Program-made: the position numbers and the translations under genes
Shown here: one piece after another, positions 1 through 4,861 of the stretch
How positions within the stretch are numbered: the stretch's first letter is position 1
Layout: each line of letters begins with the position of its first letter
NCBI GenBank assembly: GCA_002455605.1
Contig: DKLE01000197.1
Span: 1 to 11,757, forward strand
Direction: 5' to 3'
DNA: 11,757 bases
Source: Firmicutes bacterium UBA6648
GTDB lineage: Bacteria > Bacillota > Clostridia > Peptostreptococcales > Anaerovoracaceae
Notes under the pieces: model-generated
What the model saw: only the letters and a program-made list of their open reading frames with translations
What the model was told of the DNA's origin: nothing
Databases searched by the model: none

Positions 1-122
1 ACTTTTATATTACATTAAACACATTAGGGGTAACGAAGCCAGTGATAGAAATCCCGTTTCAAACTTGTCCACATTGTGAGTATATTTTACGAGGCTTTAA
101 TATAATATCAGATATAAAATGA
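1..122 (+). CDS. C-terminal end of a probable YwqJ-like deaminase toxin (5' end outside window)
   Basis: The frame starting at base 3 is open from the window edge to TGA at 120-122 and gives 39 residues. It contains an IPFQTCPHCEYIL segment, that is a Cys-x-x-Cys pair near the C-terminus, followed by GFNIISDIK. A CxxC pair close to the C-terminus is the zinc-binding half of cytidine-deaminase-like polymorphic toxins such as B. subtilis YwqJ. A YwqK-like gene begins only 15 bases downstream, which is the ywqJ-ywqK order. The catalytic H/C-x-E half and the N-terminal secretion domain would lie left of the window and cannot be seen, so the deaminase call is inference from the tail plus the neighbour. 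Any other short zinc-binding C-terminus would look similar. Confidence 0.5.
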   Translation, partial: FYITLNTLGVTKPVIEIPFQTCPHCEYILRGFNIISDIK

Positions 123-137
123 GAATGAGGCAAATGA

Positions 138-599
138 ATGGAACAAGAAAAAATTTTAACAAAAGAAGAAGTTATGGAGATAGGTCTTTGTTTTGATGGA
201 GATATAGTTTCCTATGGTGGTGAGTACGGTCAACAAGTGTGCAGAATTTCTGAGGAAGGAGTAGAAGAACCTGTTGCAGGAGTTATATTTGAATTATATG
301 AAAACCAAAAATTGAATTACTATTGTTATTATGATTGTGGTATTTCAAATGGTCAATATGTTTGCTTCTATGAGAATGGTAATATAAAAAACATTAGTTA
401 TATGCATAAAGGCACAAGGCACGGAAAGTCTTTACAGTATTATGAGGATGGCAAAAAAAAATCTGAGAGTAGTTATAAGTATGGATTTTGTGAGTCATTT
501 ATTGAATGGGATGATAAGGGAATATTAGTTAAAGAGCAAACAGAGCCAACTGAATTTGATAAAAAGATGATTGAAAAATACGAAAATTATGAAGAATAA
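138..599 (+). CDS. YwqK-like MORN-repeat protein, probable immunity protein
   Basis: The 153-residue product is close to B. subtilis YwqK in length. Its middle holds MORN_2-type repeats of the form Y-x-x-G-x-x-x-G-x-x-x-x-Y-x-x-G, visible around residues 60-125 (SNGQYVCFYENGNIK, RHGKSLQYYEDGKKK, YGFCESFIEWDDKGIL). It has no signal peptide or membrane segment, so it should act in the cytoplasm. ATG 138 is preceded by GAGG at 127-130 with 7-base spacing. In B. subtilis, YwqK neutralises the LXG deaminase toxin YwqJ. Here the gene starts 15 bases after a reading frame ending with a CxxC motif, so immunity to that protein is the likely role. Family membership is fairly secure; the immunity role is inferred from context. 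Confidence 0.7.
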   Translation: MEQEKILTKEEVMEIGLCFDGDIVSYGGEYGQQVCRISEEGVEEPVAGVIFELYENQKLNYYCYYDCGISNGQYVCFYENGNIKNISYMHKGTRHGKSLQYYEDGKKKSESSYKYGFCESFIEWDDKGILVKEQTEPTEFDKKMIEKYENYEE

Positions 600-765
600 A
601 AAAGAAAAAAGTAATGACTTAGAGGTGTATTATACTAAGATTCAACTTGATTTTGCTGATAAAATTGAATTGTTTGATAAAATTAAACCAGAAGATATAA
701 AAACAATTTCAGGAATTGATTTAACATATTGGAGAGAAAAAGGCACAGATTATGCAGTTTGTTGA
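589..765 (+). CDS. Small hypothetical protein overlapping the YwqK-like gene
   Basis: The 58-residue frame starts at ATG 589, inside the end of the preceding gene with an 11-base overlap. An alternative TTG start at 571 would add 6 residues. The product begins with a lysine-rich stretch (MKNKKEKSNDLEVYYTKIQ) and continues with an amphipathic alternating pattern of D/E/K and I/L. I do not recognise a family. Neither start has a visible Shine-Dalgarno site, so translation would depend on coupling to the upstream gene. It could be a second immunity-type protein, or the 3' remnant of a longer gene joined here by recombination, as is common downstream of polymorphic toxins. Confidence 0.35.
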   Translation: MKNKKEKSNDLEVYYTKIQLDFADKIELFDKIKPEDIKTISGIDLTYWREKGTDYAVC

Positions 766-779
766 ATGGTGACAATTAA

Positions 780-1040
780 CTACTGTTCTAAGGAAATAGT
801 AGAAATCAAAAACTGATGATAGAGAAAGGTTTCTTCCAAAGCGAATTGCCTTATTAGGGAGTCGATGTAATTTTGAACCAGTTCTTTTTCCTTGCTTGGT
901 AAATTTTCAATGAAGAATTCGGCGTGTAGAATTTGCTCATATTCCCTCTCGGATTGGTCTGGCTGTTTTTGATGAAAGATATCAATCAGCATATTGATAC
1001 GTTCTTGAATAAACATATCCCGCAATTCCTGCTCGGTCAT
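780..1040 (-). CDS. Small conserved hypothetical helical protein
   Basis: The 86-residue product starts MTEQELRDMFIQERINMLID and is rich in Glu, Gln and Ile, with predicted helices throughout. The start chosen is the ATG at 1038-1040, because AGAGGG lies 8 bases upstream on the minus strand; the open frame itself continues to 1121 without a better start. Similar small proteins of unknown function are, to my recollection, common in gut Clostridia, and I assign no biochemical role. The last residues after FLYHQ look unlike the rest and may be a junction-derived tail. The gene runs opposite to the surrounding toxin and immunity genes. A shorter related-looking relic lies on the same strand near 2200-2339. 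Confidence 0.55.
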   Translation of the reverse strand: MTEQELRDMFIQERINMLIDIFHQKQPDQSEREYEQILHAEFFIENLPSKEKELVQNYIDSLIRQFALEETFLYHQFLISTISLEQ

Positions 1041-1232
1041 AATGTTTCCCTCTTTGAGAACATTGGATACCGAAATTGCTTTAGGAAGTCGATACCAGAA
1101 ATCACTAATGATAAGTCTCAAAAACAGCAGAAATGAACTATTGGCATAATAGGTGGACGTTCAAGGTGTACCTTGTAAAGTCTTATTGTATACCAATTGT
1201 TCCAGATTCCGACCACCTTTAAAAAACACGAT

Positions 1233-1275
1233 ATCGGAGATATTCCGCAGCTCCAAGCTGTGAAATATCTCCGAT
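1233..1275. repeat. Long inverted repeat at left edge of the toxin module
   Basis: The arms are 1233-1252 and 1256-1275 with a 3-base loop. They match at 18 of 20 positions, and one of the two mismatches is a G-U wobble in RNA. The right arm is followed by GATTTTGC, a weak T run. It may be a terminator for upstream plus-strand transcription or a recombination/insertion scar. It lies immediately before the apparent beginning of the DUF6883-type frame. Confidence 0.6.
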
Positions 1276-1276
1276 T

Positions 1277-1846
1277 TTGCATCCATTATTCTATGCCCTC
1301 AGTTGCATCAGCAGGGAAAAACAGCGCTACTTGCTACAACAATATTGGCGAGAAACCGAAGGTACAAAAGCTGCTGGAATAGAAATAAAAGGTGCAGCTG
1401 GAGAACTTGACACAGTTCTGAAACAAGAGGATAATGCAGTAAGTGGTATACTTGATGCGGAGAAAGCAGCTAAGGGTAGCTCTACGGCCGATAATATTAT
1501 TGAGGGTGGGAGCGATGCACTTCAAGCACTGTCTAGACAAAGTGTCGATGATAAATTGACGAGGTATTTGTTGAATGCTGATCACCCTGTTGGAGGTAGT
1601 AAAGCAAAATGGTTCAAGGAAGCTTTAGGATATACACAAAACAACATGGATGATTTAGCTAAACAGATTGTATTTGATCCAACTAAGGCAGTACAAACAG
1701 GAGTCACAGAATATGGAACCAAGTTCAATCAAACAATTTCAATTACTGGAGCAAATGGGAAAGTAATAGACGTTACTTTTGCATGGATGAAAAGTGCTGA
1801 CGATGATGTTGTAAGGTTGGTTACGTCAATACCAACGAAAAAATAG
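1277..1846 (+). pseudogene. Orphan DUF6883-type polymorphic toxin C-terminal module
   Basis: The frame is open from 1223 to TAG at 1844-1846. The only possible start near the beginning is TTG 1277, which has no Shine-Dalgarno site, and no ATG occurs in the first 120 codons. Taking TTG as residue 1, residues about 35-90 look like the Ala/Gly/Asp/Glu-rich linker that precedes toxin tips. Residues about 91-187 match the DUF6883 pattern: a KLTRYLLNADHPVGGSKAKW block, a central YGTKFNQ, and a final DVVRLVTSIP strand. DUF6883 is found as a toxin tip in polymorphic toxin systems, often beside a DUF4926 protein, and one follows here after 17 bases. The trafficking N-terminus is missing, so this is probably a displaced orphan tip that becomes functional only by recombining onto a full-length toxin. 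Domain identity rests on motif recall and was not searched. Confidence 0.6.
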
Positions 1847-1863
1847 CTAAATTGGAGGAGTTA

Positions 1864-2061
1864 ATGTTTAAGGAATATGATGTAGTTAAAGCTAAACATG
1901 ATTTAAGTTCAATAATCTCAAGAGGAACAAAAGGTGCAATAATGCTTATACTTCACGAGAACCCTAATAAGTATGAGGTCGAATTTATCGATGATGACGG
2001 AGCAACACTAGAGCTTTTGACAGTGGGTGATGATGACCTTGAACTTGTAGAAAACTTGTAG
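1864..2061 (+). CDS. DUF4926-type probable immunity protein
   Basis: The 65-residue product starts MFKEYDVVKAKHDL. It shows the compact beta-barrel-like pattern of DUF4926: VVKAK near the start, a central RGTKGAIM turn, then KYEVEFIDDDGATLELLTV. The start is ATG 1864, because GGAGG at 1854-1858 sits 5 bases upstream; starting at TTG 1852 would place the ribosome binding site inside the gene. It follows the DUF6883-type frame after 17 bases. The usual pairing of these two families suggests it neutralises that toxin domain in the cytoplasm. It has an intact start and ribosome binding site while its partner does not, which fits retention of immunity after loss of the toxin. Confidence 0.7.
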   Translation: MFKEYDVVKAKHDLSSIISRGTKGAIMLILHENPNKYEVEFIDDDGATLELLTVGDDDLELVENL

Positions 2062-2147
2062 GATTGCAGAGTTGACCACCTAAGTGTAACCTCTCAACCG
2101 GCTCAAAATTGCAGTTTTAAAGATTCACCTACCACCTATAGGACACA

Positions 2148-2194
2148 CCAACTGCTACAGAACTGTTATAATTATACAGAACTGTAGCAGTTGG
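2148..2194. repeat. Perfect 13-bp inverted repeat downstream of the immunity gene
   Basis: The arms CCAACTGCTACAG (2148-2160) and CTGTAGCAGTTGG (2182-2194) pair perfectly. The loop region can form an inner CTGT/ACAG stem, so ACAGAACTGT occurs twice (2157-2166 and 2176-2185). No real T tract follows, so it is at best a weak terminator for the toxin/immunity pair. It could also mark a module boundary. Confidence 0.65.
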
Positions 2195-2199
2195 TTATA

Positions 2200-2339
2200 T
2201 TACAATGCTCTCAAAAAATTAATTACCCTGACTCTGTCCATAAACCTTACTGATATAAAAATGGTTCTTCTTGTGTAAACCGGAAAATATTAGATAATAT
2301 TCCTAAAACACTCACACTTTCGCCACGGCTGGATATCAT
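2200..2339 (-). pseudogene. Possible frameshifted relic of the small helical protein family
   Basis: On the minus strand, ATG at 2339 opens 30 codons ending in RFTQEEPFLYQ before TAA at 2247-2249. Near that stop, the +1 frame continues as FMDRVRVINFLRAL to a stop at 2200-2202. The EEPFLYQ segment resembles EETFLYHQ near the end of the minus-strand gene at 780-1040. The two frames together would give a plausible C-terminus for that family. The match is short, so this could be coincidence. Confidence 0.3.
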
Positions 2340-2432
2340 AGTGTCTAGTTCTCAATATCCCAAAGTCTTTTTCCTGTCTGCCCTTGTCTCAAAGTATATT
2401 GGTTAAATTAATTAAAATGAGGAAGGCTTTTT

Positions 2433-2546
2433 ATGATGATGTTAAAAATCGTAAAAAACTTTTATTATTATTATTATTATGGGTTAAGCACAAAGGAAAT
2501 AGGTATCTTTTTATGTTCTTTGCTTTTTGCATTTAATTATGAATGA
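2433..2546 (+). CDS. Possible 37-residue protein with a hexa-tyrosine run
   Basis: The frame starts with three consecutive ATG codons at 2433-2441, 6 bases after AGGAAGG. It ends at TGA 2544-2546. The product is MMMLKIVKNF, then six Tyr from the ATT/TTA trinucleotide tract at 2461-2480, then a hydrophobic tail (IGIFLCSLLFAF). The good Shine-Dalgarno site favours translation. The simple-repeat content and short length argue against a real gene. A second frame from ATG 2417 encodes a Leu run instead but lacks a ribosome binding site. Confidence 0.3.
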   Translation: MMMLKIVKNFYYYYYYGLSTKEIGIFLCSLLFAFNYE

Positions 2547-2590
2547 AAAAATCTCTTTTTGCCAATACTAAAGTCAAAGGAGGTGGAAAT

Positions 2591-2854
2591 ATGGGCATTA
2601 TAGGATGGATTATTATAGGTGCGCTTGCAGGATGGATTGCAAGTATGATTACAGGCAATAATAAAGAAATGGGAGCCTTCAAAAATATTATAACTGGTAT
2701 AGTTGGAGGTTTTATCGGCGGACTAGTCATGAATTTAGTCGGCGGTGTTGGCATTACAGGTTTTAATTTGTGGAGCCTGGTGGTAGCATGTATCGGAGCT
2801 ATCGTACTGCTGTTGATTGTCAATGCATTTAAAAGAAAAACAAGCTATAATTAA
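2591..2854 (+). CDS. GlsB/YeaQ/YmgE-family small membrane protein
   Basis: The 87-residue product starts MGIIGWIIIGALAGWIASMI and is glycine-rich, with three hydrophobic segments (about 2-20, 32-53 and 58-80) and a basic C-terminus. This is the pattern of the transglycosylase-associated / stress membrane protein family (PF04226), whose molecular role is not settled. ATG 2591 is chosen because AAAGGAGGTGG lies just upstream and because family members begin with MG-I-x-x-W-I-x-x-G. The longer frame from 2543 would put the ribosome binding site inside the gene. It stands alone, with its own terminator at 2896-2941, and is probably a general or envelope stress gene. Confidence 0.85.
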   Translation: MGIIGWIIIGALAGWIASMITGNNKEMGAFKNIITGIVGGFIGGLVMNLVGGVGITGFNLWSLVVACIGAIVLLLIVNAFKRKTSYN

Positions 2855-2895
2855 TGTCATAGAATAATAATCAATGTATTGAAAGATCTTATTTT

Positions 2896-2941
2896 GAGCT
2901 TGTTCAGAAGTCTGTTTGGATTTTTGAACGGGCTCTTTTTT
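2896..2941 (+). terminator. Rho-independent terminator after the GlsB-like gene
   Basis: The arms GAGCTTGTTCA (2896-2906) and TGAACGGGCTC (2925-2935) pair 9 of 11 with G-U wobbles in RNA, and a run of six T follows. Confidence 0.75.
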
Positions 2942-3053
2942 ATGGACTTATAGCAATCGCTCCAGATTATTTATATTCGCTTGTCCATTGGTATACAGAA
3001 TCAGAAAGAAAATAATTTATAATTAATAAAATGTATTCTAATAAAGGAAAAGC

Positions 3054-3070
3054 ATATATTTGAAATATAT
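3054..3070. promoter_or_regulatory. Palindrome upstream of the protease operon
   Basis: ATATATTT-G-AAATATAT is a perfect 17-base palindrome about 48 bases before the protease start region. It overlaps a GCATA at 3052-3056 that, with TTTGCTA at 3074-3080 (17-base gap), weakly resembles a sigma-G type promoter (GYATR / CATNHTA). The match to the -10 is poor, so the promoter reading is speculative; an operator is equally possible. Confidence 0.3.
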
Positions 3071-3100
3071 TGTTTTGCTAAAAAAGAAAGAAGCAACATC

Positions 3101-3120
3101 AAAGGAGGTGCATTCTTATA
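3101..3120 (+). promoter_or_regulatory. Strong ribosome binding site facing a non-canonical start
   Basis: AAAGGAGGTG (3101-3110) is a near-perfect complement of the 16S 3' end. The in-frame codons after it are TGC, ATT (3112), CTT (3115) and ATA (3118); none is ATG, GTG or TTG. ATA lies 9 bases after GGAGG, exactly the spacing between GGAGG and the TTG start in the second copy. Confidence 0.7.
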
Positions 3121-4809
3121 CCAGATGATATCCTATTTTCACCAGATATTGTTGACTTTACCATAAGAAAGAATGCTTATTATGCATCCTTTATACTGGA
3201 GAATCCCAGGCTGATTACCAGTCATACTGTTGCAGATGCTTATATCATATGCTATGTAAATGTAAATGACTTTGAAGAAATGATGGGCTATATGGGCTCT
3301 GACTTTATAAATAGTATTTCAAACGTTTTTGGGCTTACCGATCGGGCTACTTTGGAAGATTCCGGAATCATACAGGTTCAAGAGCAGCCATACCTGAATC
3401 TGACAGGCCGTAATGTGCTGATTGGATTTGTGGACACTGGTATTGATTATACGCAGGAAGTTTTTCAATATGAAGACGGAACCAGTAAAATCCAATATAT
3501 TTATGATCAGACTGTTCCGGGTACTCCCCCGGCTGGTTTCCCCCTGGGAATCGAATACACCAATGAACAAATCAATGCAGCTTTGGCCTCTGACAATCCC
3601 TATGATATGGTACCTCATAGAGATGTATCTGGTCATGGTACCTTTCTAGCTTCTATAGCAGCAGGCCGTCCTGTTGGTGATTATGTGGGAGCGGCTCCCG
3701 ATTCTGAGATCATCATGGTAAAGCTAAAAAAGGCATACCCCTTTTATCTAGATAATTATTGTGTTCCTCCGGAACAGGAAAATGCATTTTCATCCACTTC
3801 GGTTATGCTTGGAGTTCAATACATTTTACAGAAAGCAGAAGAACTCAGACGTCCGGTGGTCATATGTATTGGACTTGGCTCCAACTATGACAGCCACGAC
3901 GGAGAGTCTCTGCTGGAAGATTATTTATTTAATACCTGTAGTATCCCGGGAGTCTGTACCTGCATATCAGTAGGAAACGAGAGCCAGGCAAGACATCACT
4001 TTTTTCAGCAGATTAGCCAAAATGATGCACCTATTAATATTGATATAAGAGTAGGAGAAAATGCAGGAGACATTTTTGTTATCGTTACTAACAAATATAG
4101 CGATAGAATCTCAGTTTCTGTACGCTCACCAACGGGAGAAATAATAAGCCGTGTTCCCGCTAAAGCAGGGCGTACTTATACAACCCAGCTTGTACTTGAG
4201 CGTGCTCAAGTCAGTGTTTCTTATTATTTTCCGGTGGGAGGTAGCGGAAATCAAGCCACTGTAGTTCGAATACGAGATGCTACTCCAGGCGTGTGGACAA
4301 TTATCGCATACGGAGACATTATTATAGAGGGACAAATTCATGCATGGCTGCCGCTGACAGGCTTTGTTTCTCCTACTGTGGAATTTCTATCCTTTACTCC
4401 TTATACCACCATAACTTCTCCCGCCATTAATTTGGGACCTATACGCTGTGGTGCTTATAACAGCTTTAATAACAGCCTCTATCCCAGGTCTTCATGGGGA
4501 CCGACCAGACATTCTCCCAATGTACCTGATTTTGTTGCTCCAGGTTATCAGGTGGGAGGCTTCTATCCTACGGGATATGGTACCATGGATGGCACAAGTG
4601 TGGCTACTGCCATTACTTCAGGTGCCTGCGCATTGATGATGCAATGGGGTATTATAGAAAGCAATGATTATGGCTTTAACACCGATATAATCAGAACCTA
4701 TTTGATTCGAGGCTGCCGCCGCAATGATTTAATAAAATATCCCAATGTACAATGGGGATATGGTGTATTGGACCTAATGCAAACCTTTATGTACATGCGC
4801 CAACTATAA
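3118..4809 (+). CDS. Csp-like subtilisin-family serine protease, first tandem copy (apparent ATA start)
   Basis: This is an S8 (subtilase) protease of 563 residues if translation starts at ATA 3118. The conserved parts, in order, are an N-terminal prodomain-like region (about 1-95), the catalytic Asp in GFVDTGIDY (D106), the catalytic His in SGHGTFLAS (about 173) and the oxyanion Asn in VGNESQARHH (about 287). A beta-rich insertion follows (about 308-440), then the catalytic Ser in GTSVATAITSG (about 494). The inserted beta domain between oxyanion Asn and catalytic Ser is the architecture of clostridial CspA/B/C proteases, which process the spore cortex hydrolase SleC. There is no signal peptide or membrane segment. 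The start rests on alignment with the next gene and on AAAGGAGGTG at 3101-3110. The first canonical start, ATG 3280, would delete most of the prodomain and has no Shine-Dalgarno site. A spore role is inference from architecture only. Confidence 0.85.
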   Translation: MPDDILFSPDIVDFTIRKNAYYASFILENPRLITSHTVADAYIICYVNVNDFEEMMGYMGSDFINSISNVFGLTDRATLEDSGIIQVQEQPYLNLTGRNVLIGFVDTGIDYTQEVFQYEDGTSKIQYIYDQTVPGTPPAGFPLGIEYTNEQINAALASDNPYDMVPHRDVSGHGTFLASIAAGRPVGDYVGAAPDSEIIMVKLKKAYPFYLDNYCVPPEQENAFSSTSVMLGVQYILQKAEELRRPVVICIGLGSNYDSHDGESLLEDYLFNTCSIPGVCTCISVGNESQARHHFFQQISQNDAPINIDIRVGENAGDIFVIVTNKYSDRISVSVRSPTGEIISRVPAKAGRTYTTQLVLERAQVSVSYYFPVGGSGNQATVVRIRDATPGVWTIIAYGDIIIEGQIHAWLPLTGFVSPTVEFLSFTPYTTITSPAINLGPIRCGAYNSFNNSLYPRSSWGPTRHSPNVPDFVAPGYQVGGFYPTGYGTMDGTSVATAITSGACALMMQWGIIESNDYGFNTDIIRTYLIRGCRRNDLIKYPNVQWGYGVLDLMQTFMYMRQL

Positions 4810-4861
4810 AAGTAATACTGCAGATAATGGGATTATATACTTAAGAGGGAGGTGTATTTAT

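Larger units (their letters stand above)
2062..2432. other. Gene-poor stretch with hairpins and a possible gene relic
   Basis: About 370 bases with no convincing intact gene. It contains the perfect-arm hairpin at 2148-2194, a small AT-rich palindrome around 2282-2303 (AATATTA-GA-TAATATT core), and a broken minus-strand reading frame at 2200-2339. I see no convincing sigma-A promoter. Confidence 0.5.

Noticed and set aside
933..1136. Plus-strand ORF opposite the small helical gene
   Set aside because: It is a shadow of the minus-strand gene at 780-1040; no ribosome binding site and no recognisable protein pattern.
1151..1218. Short inverted match AGGTGGACG / CGACCACCT enclosing CAAGGT-GT-ACCTTG
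   Set aside because: Arms are 9 bases with a mismatch across a long loop; possible debris of an element but too weak to call.
1197..1382. 61-codon plus-strand ORF crossing the inverted repeat
   Set aside because: No ribosome binding site, runs through the hairpin and ends inside the toxin-tip frame; probably non-coding junction sequence.
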